Below the pieces are notes generated by a model. It was given only the letters and a program-made list of their open reading frames with translations. It did no database searches and was not told where the DNA came from. A DNA stretch of 64,000 bases from Pseudomonas lurida (GTDB lineage Bacteria > Pseudomonadota > Gammaproteobacteria > Pseudomonadales > Pseudomonadaceae). The stretch covers positions 3,951,501 through 4,015,500 of the forward strand of contig NZ_PDJB01000001.1 in NCBI RefSeq assembly GCF_002563895.1. The letters are read 5' to 3'. Shown here in pieces: positions 8,889 to 17,375 of this stretch; within the stretch, counting starts at the first letter, position 1, and every line of letters begins with the position of its first letter. The translations under genes were made by a program, and so were the position numbers.

Positions 8889-9269
8889 CTATGGAATGGG
8901 GATGTCACACCACCAGCGCCAGAAGCTCCAGACAGCCGTCCCGAAGACCCAGATATAGCCAACTTTATATGGCCACACCACCCAACGCTTAAGCGCTAAA
9001 GGAACTGCCGCTAATTCAGCCTTCGTCACAATACCGGCTTCCACATAGCGCTTTGAGTCTGAGAAAAACTCAGAAATAAGCAACATGCGATATTGCCTGT
9101 CGATCCACTGGTTTCGCCTCCAAAATCGCTTATTGTCTTGAACCCTTTCGTTCTGACAGAAATAACTTTCCACCTCATCGAGCTTTGCATATTCCGCAAA
9201 AATCATCAGTCCCAAGACAACAAACGTCCCGACAAACACCACGATGGTGTAGATGAGAAAAAAATCCAT
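8889..9269 (-). CDS. Small membrane protein, candidate immunity protein
   Basis: 126 aa with two membrane segments (about residues 3-25 and 97-118) and a charged middle domain rich in Arg/Glu/Asp. It starts two bases after the stop of the 331-aa gene upstream, so the two are co-transcribed. It is more AT-rich than its neighbours, suggesting transfer. No family recognised. A small membrane protein directly behind a hydrophobic glycine-rich toxin-like gene is the classical position of an immunity protein to a pore-forming effector, which is the basis for the suggestion. Confidence 0.6.
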   Translation of the reverse strand: MDFFLIYTIVVFVGTFVVLGLMIFAEYAKLDEVESYFCQNERVQDNKRFWRRNQWIDRQYRMLLISEFFSDSKRYVEAGIVTKAELAAVPLALKRWVVWPYKVGYIWVFGTAVWSFWRWWCDIPIP

Positions 9270-9271
9270 GG

Positions 9272-10267
9272 TTAGGCTCCCTCAGGCAGGAATATCAAAT
9301 CCCCATCGACTTCCATGATCTCTCCTCCCAAAAACGCCCCAGCACTACCGACCCCATCACCTCCCACATACCCTCCCGCTGAGCCTCCGATTATTCCGCA
9401 GGCGAGTTCACCTTTTCCCTTCATGCGAATACCTAGGAACATTGTGCATGCCCTTCGAGCGGCTCCGGCACCGAGTCTTCCCAAAAGGGCAGCTCCTGAG
9501 ACTCCACCTGCCAACCTCCCCGTCTCCACATACTTCGCCCTTCTACACTGCGCCTCCCTCCCCTCCACACACGCCTCCTTGATCTCCAACCCCGCCACCC
9601 CCACATCCAGCGCCAACCCCACATAGGTCCCTTTGCCCAACCACTTCGACATCTGCGCAATCTCCCGCATGCGCATGGCATACCCCGCGATCTCACCTTT
9701 ATGCAGATAGCTCTTGGTCGACAGGCCCAACACCTTTTTCAACGACTCATTACCCTGCAACCCCGTCCCCAACCGCGCCGCGCCTTGCAGTTGCACTTCC
9801 AGCCGCCGGAACAACGCCTGGCGCTGCTGAATAAACGTAGCCCTGTCCAACGCACCGTCCTTCAACCGCTGATGCAACCGCTCGATCTCCTCCAGCGTCT
9901 GCGCCACGTCATCCAGATGCCGCGCCCAGGCTGATGTCGCACTGCCGACGCCAATCGAGGCATTCGCCATAAAACTCTGCAGCAAGTCATAGTTGGCGAT
10001 CATCGCCGTGCCAGCCGCTGCATTCAGTTCCAGGTGTCGTCGGACCTCTTCGGCATGGCGCATCAACCAGGCCTCCTCGACCGAGCAACTCACGCGGTGG
10101 CTGTCGGGGATAATCACCAGTTGACCCGGCGCGACCAGGCCGGGCCGCAAGTGCCGGTTCAGCACATCAAAATGATCGGAACGCGGTCGGCTCAGGGCAT
10201 TGCCCATCATTCGGGATTTGAGGCTGTGATAGTCCGTTGCGCGCTCGTTGATATAGCTCTGCGCCAT
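9272..10267 (-). CDS. Putative toxin/effector with LysM-like N-terminus and glycine-rich hydrophobic C-terminus
   Basis: 331 aa. Residues about 32-55 (DHFDVLNRHLRPGLVAPGQ plus LVIIPD) resemble a LysM-type motif. Residues 60-190 are helical (coiled-coil-like around LEEIERLHQRLKDG). From about 215 to 320 the protein has glycine-spaced hydrophobic helices (GRLAGGVSGAALLGRLGAGA, ACGIIGGSAGGYVGG, GSAGAFLGGEIM) like glycine-zipper pore-forming toxins. No signal peptide. Together with the following membrane gene this looks like an orphan antibacterial effector/immunity pair, possibly secretion-system delivered; delivery is not shown by the sequence. Confidence 0.6.
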   Translation of the reverse strand: MAQSYINERATDYHSLKSRMMGNALSRPRSDHFDVLNRHLRPGLVAPGQLVIIPDSHRVSCSVEEAWLMRHAEEVRRHLELNAAAGTAMIANYDLLQSFMANASIGVGSATSAWARHLDDVAQTLEEIERLHQRLKDGALDRATFIQQRQALFRRLEVQLQGAARLGTGLQGNESLKKVLGLSTKSYLHKGEIAGYAMRMREIAQMSKWLGKGTYVGLALDVGVAGLEIKEACVEGREAQCRRAKYVETGRLAGGVSGAALLGRLGAGAARRACTMFLGIRMKGKGELACGIIGGSAGGYVGGDGVGSAGAFLGGEIMEVDGDLIFLPEGA

Positions 10268-10405
10268 GCTTTACATCCAGGATGCAATGAAAATGGCGTC
10301 GAAATATAAGCAAGCACCTACGCCCCGGACACACGTCCAGGGGGGGCTGATTCACATTTGGGAAGCTGCCTACACAGCGAAGAAATAGAACCTACAAAAA
10401 CAACC

Positions 10406-11467
10406 CTAATACCCAGTCATCTCCAGGTAACCCACCCCGCCTTCGAACTGCACAGGTCCTTCCCAGTAGGGAATACTCAGGTTCATCCAGGCGTTCGGGT
10501 TAACGGCCCGAGTGGTGATATCCAGCTGTTTGCCGGGGATCTTCAGCGACCAGCGAGTAGGAATCTGACGCCCGTCAATGGCGGTGGTGTCCAGCGGTGT
10601 CAGTTGGATATCTGCATTGTGCAGCGTCTGGGTACGCCCTTCGCGATCAATCCAAGTGCCGGTCAGGTACGACGCACCGTCGGTTTGCCGCACACGGAAC
10701 AGCATCAACTGCTCGCCTCGGTCCAGGTGCAGGGAGAACCAGTCCCAGCCGGTCTGGCTGGCGGTCAGCGGTTGGCTGCTCCATTCGCGGTCCAGCCAGG
10801 CCGGGCCGGTGACTTGATACACCTTGCCGTCAATGCTGACGCTTCCGCTGGCGTTGAAAAACGGCTGGCTGTAGTAGTACGACGCCTGGCCCTGGTCGGA
10901 TTTGCGGCTATAGCCGTTGTCGCCTTGCAGCACCAGCGGACGGCTGGAGGTCAGGTGCAGGTCGTAGGCGAATTGAGTGCCGCTGGCCTTGAGTTGCATA
11001 TCCGTCAGGCTGCTTGTCGCACCGGGACGGGTGGCGAAATTCCAGTCGTCGATCCAGGCGTTGAACGGCACCGCCTGGGCCCCGGCCTGGCCGACGCCAC
11101 CGCGCGCGTAACGCTCGGCGGCATAGTGGTGGGTGGCCGACGTAACGGCTGCGTGGCCAAGCCAGACCGTCGGATCCTGCCAGCCCGCGTGCATCGGCCC
11201 GGCCTTGAGGGCATTGCGAAACAGTGTCCATTGCACGCCGAATACATGGCCCTGTTCATCCTTGAGGTTGGCGGTGACGTACCACCACTCGATACGAAAA
11301 CCTTCGTGAGAGCCATGATCCTCGGGGAAGCTGAACACTCTGCCAGGCAGCACTTGGGCGAACTGCGACGCGTCGCTGCCCAAACCGGCGAAGCTTTCCT
11401 GTGGCGCGGGGACTTTGTCGCAAGCGACCAGTAACAGAAACACCCACGGCAGGCACTTAATCTTCAT
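10406..11467 (-). CDS. AttH/CrtC-like lipocalin-domain lipoprotein
   Basis: 353 aa from the ATG at 11467 (MKIKCLPWVFLLLVACDK). A lipobox LLVAC with Asp at +2 predicts a lipoprotein. The body matches the AttH/hydroxyneurosporene synthase (CrtC-like) family: FSFPEDHGSHEGFRIEWWYV, GHVFGVQWTLFR, DREWSSQPLT and WDWFSLHLD. The start overlaps the stop of the FtsX-type permease by 11 bp, so it is the last gene of a three-gene exporter operon. Related proteins are periplasmic partners of such ABC systems; the molecule handled is unknown. Confidence 0.82.
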   Translation of the reverse strand: MKIKCLPWVFLLLVACDKVPAPQESFAGLGSDASQFAQVLPGRVFSFPEDHGSHEGFRIEWWYVTANLKDEQGHVFGVQWTLFRNALKAGPMHAGWQDPTVWLGHAAVTSATHHYAAERYARGGVGQAGAQAVPFNAWIDDWNFATRPGATSSLTDMQLKASGTQFAYDLHLTSSRPLVLQGDNGYSRKSDQGQASYYYSQPFFNASGSVSIDGKVYQVTGPAWLDREWSSQPLTASQTGWDWFSLHLDRGEQLMLFRVRQTDGASYLTGTWIDREGRTQTLHNADIQLTPLDTTAIDGRQIPTRWSLKIPGKQLDITTRAVNPNAWMNLSIPYWEGPVQFEGGVGYLEMTGY

Positions 11468-13919
11468 TGGCAAACGTCCTCAACAAGTCCGCAGGACGGC
11501 TGCGGTACAACTGCCACAACGGCCAGGCCGAGGCCAGCAAGGTGGCGAGCATTGCCAACCCGAGCAATTGCGCCAGCTGCCACGGAAACACCTGCAACGG
11601 CAGGCGCCAGCCAAAGGCCTGCACATTGATCACCGCATCCAGGCACCACGCCAGCAACAGGCCAAGCGGCAACGCCAGGACCAGGGTGAGCACTGCCAGC
11701 AGCCAGGTCTGGCCCAGGTTGAGCAGCATCAATTGCCGGCGCGTGACGCCCAGTGCCCACAGCGGGGCGAGTTGGCCAAGGCGGCTCTGGCTCTGGGTCA
11801 GCAGGCTGATAAACAGCGCCACACCGGCCACGCCCAACGTCAGGCTGTTCAGGGCTGCAGTGGCGGCGAAGGTGCGTTCGAACACCTGGCTCGACCAACC
11901 CTTGAGTTGTTGCTGGTCGACGATACGGCTGTCTTCCAGGGCAAAGGCGCGTTGCACCTCGCGCACCAGCGGGGCCACCTCCGCCGGCGACACCCGCAGG
12001 TTGAAACGCGCCGGTGACAGCGTCGGCCAGTGGGCCAGCAGGTGTTGGGCGTTGACCAGCACATGGCCCTTGGGGTTGCCGTAGTCGGCGTAGATACCCA
12101 CCACTTTCGGCGCCCACACACCTTGGGGCGTAGGAATACTCACGCTGTCGCCCAGCCTCACGTCGAGCCGACGCGCCAGTTGCTCGCTGAGCATCAGGGT
12201 ATCGTCGTGCAGCAACTGATCCCAGGGTTCACTTGCCGCCTCCAGCAGCGGCCAATGCTGGCGATAGGTGGGGTCGTCGACCACGCCAAACAGGTCCGCC
12301 GGCCAGCCCTGCAATTGCACCGCGACCTCCCAGGTGGGCAGCACGGTCTGTACACGGGGCTGTTGCGCCAGCCAGGTACTGAGTTGTTCAGCCTGGGCCG
12401 GGGTTTGTGGGTTTAGATACAGCTCGGCCGTCAGGCGTTGCTCCAGCCAGTTGTTGAAGGTGTGACGAAAACCCGAGGTCATGGAGCCGGCACCGATATT
12501 CGCAGCCAGGGCCAGGAGCAACGCCATCAGGGCCAGGCTCAAGGCCGGCAATTGCTGGCGGCAGTCCGCGAGAAACCATTGGCCGAGCACCGAGCGGCTG
12601 CGCCCCAGCACAGCCTTGAGCAGGCCATTGAGCACCACCGGCAAACCGAGGGCGGCCCCAAGGAGCAACGCCGCCATCAGCACAAAACCGGCCGCCAGGC
12701 TGTTGCCCAGCCACAGCGCCAACAACGCGATCAACAGTGCCGCACCGGCCACCCAGCCTTGGCGACGCAACCAACGGCCATGCGCCTCATGCCAGGCCTG
12801 GGCGTTGGCCAGCGCCAGCAATGGCAAGCGCGCTGCCCGCCACAGGCTGCTCGCACCGGCTAGCAAGGCACCGAGCAAGCTCAAGCCCAACCCAGCGCCC
12901 CACCACCAGGGACTGAGGCTCAACTGGCCCGGCACCTCGGCGCCATACAACCCGCGCAGGCTGGCGGCCACATCCGGCAGCAACAGGCTGGCCAGCAGGT
13001 AACCGCTGGCCACACCGAGCACGCCGCCGAGCAACGAGAGCACGCCCAACTCCACGCCAAGGCTGGCAATCAACATCCGCACGCTGACGCCACAGGCCCG
13101 CAGCGTACGCAGCAACCCGCGCCGTTGCTCCAGGGCCAGGCCGATGGCGGCGTGCACGATGAACAGCCCGACCACGAAGGACAGGACACCCAGTGCATCG
13201 AGGTTCAGGTGAAAGCTCTCGGTGAGGCGTGCAAGGTTATTGTCCTCGCCCTGCTTGAGCTGCAACCCGGCGGGCGGCGTGGGATGGCCTGCGGCGAATG
13301 CCTTGTCCACCAGCAGGCGCGACAGGCGACCCGGCATTTCCAGCAGCGGTTGGGCAAAACCGATATCAGTGAGCAACAGGCCGGGGGCCATGTCCGCTTG
13401 AGTTTGCAGCGGCGGCAATAGGTGCCCGCCCAGGGTGATAGGCCGCTCACCTTCGCGCAACCCCAGGGCCTGCAAGGTCTGTGGCGCGATCCAGGTGCGC
13501 CCTGGCGGGTCGAAGAACGCCAGCATCTGCGCCTGGCTCAAGCGCTGCCCCGCCACCGCGCCACTGCCGGGCAACGACACGGGGTCGATGCCCATCAATT
13601 GCAGGCGGGCTTCTTCCTGCCCCTTGAGTCGAACCCGCCCTTGCACCACCGGCGACACTGGCCAGCCGGCACGACGCAATTGGGCAAACAACGCTTGGGG
13701 AACACTGGCACCGTCCGGCGCGCTGAGACTGGCCTGGGGTTCACCACCGATCAATTGGCTGGCACGCGCATAGCTGTCGCGCGCCTGATTGTTGAGGGCT
13801 TGCACACCAATCAGCAGCGCGGTCGCCAGCCACAAACCGGTGAGCACGCTGAAAAACTGCACGGGATGCCGCCGCCAGTGGCTGAGCAGCGCGCGTAATG
13901 TCCAGTAGAACACCGCCAT
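11457..13919 (-). CDS. FtsX-like ABC transporter permease (LolC/MacB-like, fused double repeat)
   Basis: 820 aa from the ATG at 13919, one base after the ATPase stop; an earlier GTG would overlap it. A transmembrane helix near residue 25 is followed by a large periplasmic domain. A first group of three helices lies at about 250-400, with more helices at about 390-450, then a second periplasmic domain and a final FtsX cluster (LTLGVAGVALFISLLTQSQS, LLAVLTLVLALPLGLLLAW). This two-repeat build is that of the YbbP/AttG-type permeases that move lipids or lipoproteins out of the inner membrane. Confidence 0.85.
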   Translation of the reverse strand: MAVFYWTLRALLSHWRRHPVQFFSVLTGLWLATALLIGVQALNNQARDSYARASQLIGGEPQASLSAPDGASVPQALFAQLRRAGWPVSPVVQGRVRLKGQEEARLQLMGIDPVSLPGSGAVAGQRLSQAQMLAFFDPPGRTWIAPQTLQALGLREGERPITLGGHLLPPLQTQADMAPGLLLTDIGFAQPLLEMPGRLSRLLVDKAFAAGHPTPPAGLQLKQGEDNNLARLTESFHLNLDALGVLSFVVGLFIVHAAIGLALEQRRGLLRTLRACGVSVRMLIASLGVELGVLSLLGGVLGVASGYLLASLLLPDVAASLRGLYGAEVPGQLSLSPWWWGAGLGLSLLGALLAGASSLWRAARLPLLALANAQAWHEAHGRWLRRQGWVAGAALLIALLALWLGNSLAAGFVLMAALLLGAALGLPVVLNGLLKAVLGRSRSVLGQWFLADCRQQLPALSLALMALLLALAANIGAGSMTSGFRHTFNNWLEQRLTAELYLNPQTPAQAEQLSTWLAQQPRVQTVLPTWEVAVQLQGWPADLFGVVDDPTYRQHWPLLEAASEPWDQLLHDDTLMLSEQLARRLDVRLGDSVSIPTPQGVWAPKVVGIYADYGNPKGHVLVNAQHLLAHWPTLSPARFNLRVSPAEVAPLVREVQRAFALEDSRIVDQQQLKGWSSQVFERTFAATAALNSLTLGVAGVALFISLLTQSQSRLGQLAPLWALGVTRRQLMLLNLGQTWLLAVLTLVLALPLGLLLAWCLDAVINVQAFGWRLPLQVFPWQLAQLLGLAMLATLLASAWPLWQLYRSRPADLLRTFANED

Positions 13920-13920
13920 C

Positions 13921-14589
13921 TCAGGCGACGCCTGTGGGGACGACACGACCGCGATGCAGCACCACCTGCCGGCCCAGTCGTGCGGCGATGCGTGGGCTGT
14001 GAGTGACCATCAACAGGCTGGTGGGGCTGTCGCGCAACAGGTCCAGCAACAGTTGCAGCACTTCATCGCTGGTGCCTTCATCAAGGTTGCCGGTGGGTTC
14101 ATCAGCCAACAACAACCCTGGTCGCGACGCCAGCGCGCGCCCGACCGCCACCCGTTGTTGCTGGCCACCGGAGAGTTGTTCCGGGTAGCGCTTGAGCAGG
14201 TCGCCCAGTCCCAGGCGCTCCACCAACTGTGCCTGCCATTGCGGGTCAAAACGCCCTGCCAACCGCGCCTGGAACGCCAGGTTGTCCTCGACCCGCAGGC
14301 TGCCGATCAGGTTGAACTGCTGGAACACCAGGCCGATTTCAGTGCGTCGCCAATGGGCCAGTTGCGCTTCGCTGAGCTGGTCGAGACGTTGCGCGCCAAC
14401 CTGGATGCTGCCGCCATCCACCCGGTCAAGCCCGGCCACCAGGTGCAACAGGGTGCTCTTGCCACTGCCCGACTCGCCCATCAATGCCAGGCTGCTGCGC
14501 TCGGCCAGGTGCAGGTCCACCCCTGCCAATACCGCCAGCGGCCCTTGGGGAGTGGCATAGCTTTTAAACACCTCGTGCACCTGCAACAT
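13921..14589 (-). CDS. ABC transporter ATPase (LolD-like)
   Basis: 222 aa from MLQVHEVFKSY. Complete nucleotide-binding domain: Walker A GESGSGKST, Q-loop VFQQFNLIGSLRVEDNLAF, signature LSGGQQQR, Walker B LLLADEPTGNLDEGTSDEVL, and the switch His in VTHSPR. The GNLDE tail is typical of the LolD/MacB branch. First gene of the operon with the FtsX permease and AttH-like lipoprotein. An in-frame ATG at 14601 is an alternative start four codons earlier. Confidence 0.9.
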   Translation of the reverse strand: MLQVHEVFKSYATPQGPLAVLAGVDLHLAERSSLALMGESGSGKSTLLHLVAGLDRVDGGSIQVGAQRLDQLSEAQLAHWRRTEIGLVFQQFNLIGSLRVEDNLAFQARLAGRFDPQWQAQLVERLGLGDLLKRYPEQLSGGQQQRVAVGRALASRPGLLLADEPTGNLDEGTSDEVLQLLLDLLRDSPTSLLMVTHSPRIAARLGRQVVLHRGRVVPTGVA

Positions 14590-14762
14590 GGCAACTCTCA
14601 TTTGATGGGCGGCAATCGAGAATAACGGCTGCCGCTCAGGGCCATGCAAATTTTTCACATGGATTTCACCGGTTACCCACCCCTGCCACTTTAAATTGCC
14701 GCCCAAGGGTCATTGGTCGGCAACTTGTTAGTTGCCCTGACTGGCAACTTTTAACCGCCCTA

Positions 14763-14782
14763 TGTTCAGCGTAAAGACAGCC
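14763..14782 (+). promoter_or_regulatory. OmpR/PhoP-type direct-repeat box upstream of ais-like gene
   Basis: TGTTCAGCGTAAAGACAGCC: hexamers GTTCAG and AGACAG spaced by 5 nt, an 11-bp period as in PhoP-type boxes. The same 20-mer with two changes occurs before arnT. Confidence 0.5.
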
Positions 14783-14858
14783 TGCCTGTGACAGCCTCCT
14801 GCTTCACCGCGGGTATTCGCCAACACCTTGAACCCAACTCATTACAACGCTGACAACG

Positions 14859-15539
14859 ATGCCCATGGTGAATGAAGTGGTTGACCTTACCCTGACCAAA
14901 CCGCGTTCGCGCCGGGCCTTTATCAAGCGCCTGCGACCGCTGTGGCTGGGGATCCTGGTGATCGGATTGCTGTGCGCTGGCAGCCTGCTGTGGCACGCCT
15001 CGCCACGAGACCTGGGCGTTGGCAACCGCCTGCTGACCTCCCAAGTGCTGCCCCTGTGGCGCGATGGCGACCTGATCGTACTGGTACGCCACGAAGAGCG
15101 CTGCGACCGCTCGACCAACCCCTGCCTGGGTCCCATGGAAGGCCTCACGGCCAGCGGCAGCCAGCAAGCCGAAACACTGGGTAGAGCCTTTAAAACATTG
15201 GGCATGGAGGGCAGCGATGTGCTTGCCAGCCCGGCCATCCGCACCGCCCAGACCTTGCGGTTCATGTTCGGTAAAAACGAATTGACCTCAGGCCAGCAAG
15301 CCGTCTGCGGCGCGGCCATGGGCGAGGAACTGCTCAGCCACAAAACCCCGGGGCGCAACCTGGTTTTCGTCACTCACAGCGGCTGCATTGCCGACTTTGA
15401 AAGCACCCTGGGCTTTCCCCATGCGACGTTCCCCCAGTACGGCAGCGCCCTGTTCGTGCAGGTGCTGCCCAATGGCAAATTCAAGGCCTTGGGCATCGTC
15501 AATAACTCGGACTGGCCCACCGCACTGAAACAACTCTAA
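14859..15539 (+). CDS. ais: Ais/PmrG-like histidine phosphatase (LPS core heptose phosphatase type)
   Basis: 226 aa. An N-terminal signal anchor (about residues 28-48) places the domain in the periplasm. The catalytic motif reads VRHEERCDRSTNPCLG, nearly the Ais signature (RHxERCDRSTNxCL), and the second catalytic His is in FVTHSGC. Ais-like enzymes act on heptose phosphates of the LPS core and are regulated with polymyxin-resistance genes; arnT follows 178 bp downstream in the same direction. ATG at 14859 chosen; 14865 is possible. Confidence 0.8.
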   Translation: MPMVNEVVDLTLTKPRSRRAFIKRLRPLWLGILVIGLLCAGSLLWHASPRDLGVGNRLLTSQVLPLWRDGDLIVLVRHEERCDRSTNPCLGPMEGLTASGSQQAETLGRAFKTLGMEGSDVLASPAIRTAQTLRFMFGKNELTSGQQAVCGAAMGEELLSHKTPGRNLVFVTHSGCIADFESTLGFPHATFPQYGSALFVQVLPNGKFKALGIVNNSDWPTALKQL

Positions 15540-15557
15540 CAACTTACCCGTGCGCCC

Positions 15558-15577
15558 TGTTCAGCAAAAAGACAGCC
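15558..15577 (+). promoter_or_regulatory. OmpR/PhoP-type direct-repeat box upstream of arnT
   Basis: TGTTCAGCAAAAAGACAGCC, 18 of 20 identical to the element at 14763-14782, again GTTCAG-N5-AGACAG. It starts 160 bp upstream of the arnT start codon. Confidence 0.5.
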
Positions 15578-15717
15578 CTGCTCTGGCATGTTGAGTTGCG
15601 CCTTTTAACTAAGCACTTCATGAAGACCTTCTGCAACTCAGTGAACGCTGTGAATCCTTTCGCTATTACTTCATTACTTCTAACCTCTGCCACTAAACGT
15701 CAGGGAGCGACGTTTTC

Positions 15718-17373
15718 ATGACCCGATTAAAACCCCTGCCCGTATTATTACTGGCCGTTGTCGCGTTTTACCTGTTGCCCCTGGGCCTGCACGGTTTATG
15801 GACGCCCGACGAAACCCGCTACGCCCAGATCAGCCAGGAAATGCTCCAGAGCGGCAACTGGGTGGCGCCACATTTCATGGGTATCCGCTACTTCGAGAAA
15901 CCCGCCGGCGGCTACTGGTTGATCGCCCTTGGCCAGGCCGTGTTTGGGCAGAATCTGTTCGGCGTGCGCATCGCCTCGGCCCTCACGACTGGGCTGAGCG
16001 TGCTGTTGGCCTACCTGATCGCTCGTCGCCTATGGAGCGACCCGCGCAAAAGTTTCGCCTGCGCCCTGCTCTACCTGAGCTTCGGCCTGGTGGCGGGGCA
16101 AGCGGGCTATTCCAATCTCGATCCGCAATTCACCCTGTGGGTCAACCTCAGCCTGGTAGCCTTGTGGTATGCGTTGGACAGCACCACGACACGTGGCCGC
16201 CTGGGCGCCTGGACAGTGCTGGGCCTGGCCTGTGGCATGGGGTTCCTGACCAAGGGTTTCCTGGCCTGGGCCCTGCCAGTGCTGATCGCCGTCCCCTACA
16301 TGCTCTGGCAGCGGCGCCTGGGCGAACTGCTGCGCTATGGCCCGCTGGCCATAGCGGTTGCCGTGTTGGTGTGCTTGCCGTGGATGCTGGCGATCCATCT
16401 GCAGGAACCGGACTTCTGGCGCTTCTTTTTCTGGAATGAACACATTCGCCGCTTCAGTGCCGACAACGCGCAGCACGTGCGCCCATGGTGGTTCTTCCTG
16501 CCAATCATCGCAGTGTCGTGCTTGCCCTGGGCGGGACTGTTGCCCAGTACCCTGCGCGCAACCTGGCAGCAAAAACGCCAGCCGGCCATCGCCTTCCTGG
16601 CCCTGTGGCTGCTGCTGCCCCTGGGCTTCTTCAGCCTGAGCAACGGCAAGCTGCCGACTTACATCATGCCGTGCCTGCTACCCCTGGCGCTGCTGATGGG
16701 GCACACCCTTGCAGACCTGATCAGCAATGGCCGCGCGCGCACCGTCTGCCTCAACGGCCTGCTCAACTTCGTGATCGGCATGGTCACGATGATCGGCCTG
16801 ATCTACCTGCAAATCGCGCGACCGCTGTACAGCAACAGCCACGCCGAAATGTTCAGCCTGTCCCTCGCGTTTATCGTGTTGCTGGTGTGGATCCTCACCA
16901 ACCTGCTGCAAGCGTTTCGCCCACTGACGCTGTGGGCCATGCCGGCCCTGGGCATCGGTGTGCTGGTGATCCTGTTGCCGGCAAGCATGCCGGCGTGGAT
17001 CGCGGACAACGAAATGCCCGACCAGTTTGTGCTCGAACACTTGGATGAATTGCAGCAGACCCAGGCCCTGCTGAGCAATGACCTGAGCAGTGCCAGCGCC
17101 CTTGCCTGGCGCCTGCAACGCCCGGAAGTGGCGCTGTATGACACCGAAGGCGAGTTGCGCTATGGCTTGCAGTACGCGGGGGTGGTGCATCGCAAAGTGG
17201 AATTTGAAGCGCTCCAGAGCTGGCTCAAGGACGCACGCCAGCGCGGCTCGGTGGGCGTGCTGATGCGGGTCAGGAGCACCAGCGAGATGCGTGAGGCGGG
17301 GCAGTTGCCGCCTGGGGGCAAGCGGTATCACAAAGGGTACCTGGAGTTGATTGTGTACCCGCAACTGCGATGA
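15718..17373 (+). CDS. arnT: Undecaprenyl-phosphate 4-amino-4-deoxy-L-arabinose:lipid A transferase ArnT
   Basis: 551 aa inner-membrane GT-C glycosyltransferase. The first periplasmic loop has the ArnT signature [20 protein letters not shown] with the catalytic acidic residue after TP, followed by [16 protein letters not shown]. Further matches to ArnT are [36 protein letters not shown], and a soluble periplasmic C-terminal domain ([17 protein letters not shown]). It adds aminoarabinose to lipid A, lowering affinity for cationic peptides. The rest of the arn operon is not in the window. Confidence 0.9.
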   Translation: MTRLKPLPVLLLAVVAFYLLPLGLHGLWTPDETRYAQISQEMLQSGNWVAPHFMGIRYFEKPAGGYWLIALGQAVFGQNLFGVRIASALTTGLSVLLAYLIARRLWSDPRKSFACALLYLSFGLVAGQAGYSNLDPQFTLWVNLSLVALWYALDSTTTRGRLGAWTVLGLACGMGFLTKGFLAWALPVLIAVPYMLWQRRLGELLRYGPLAIAVAVLVCLPWMLAIHLQEPDFWRFFFWNEHIRRFSADNAQHVRPWWFFLPIIAVSCLPWAGLLPSTLRATWQQKRQPAIAFLALWLLLPLGFFSLSNGKLPTYIMPCLLPLALLMGHTLADLISNGRARTVCLNGLLNFVIGMVTMIGLIYLQIARPLYSNSHAEMFSLSLAFIVLLVWILTNLLQAFRPLTLWAMPALGIGVLVILLPASMPAWIADNEMPDQFVLEHLDELQQTQALLSNDLSSASALAWRLQRPEVALYDTEGELRYGLQYAGVVHRKVEFEALQSWLKDARQRGSVGVLMRVRSTSEMREAGQLPPGGKRYHKGYLELIVYPQLR

Positions 17374-17375
17374 AA

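Noticed and set aside
8811..8999. Short plus-strand frame at the LexA box as an SOS-regulated peptide
   Set aside because: No ribosome binding site, overlaps the stop of the opposite membrane-protein gene, and the promoter elements around the box point to the minus strand.
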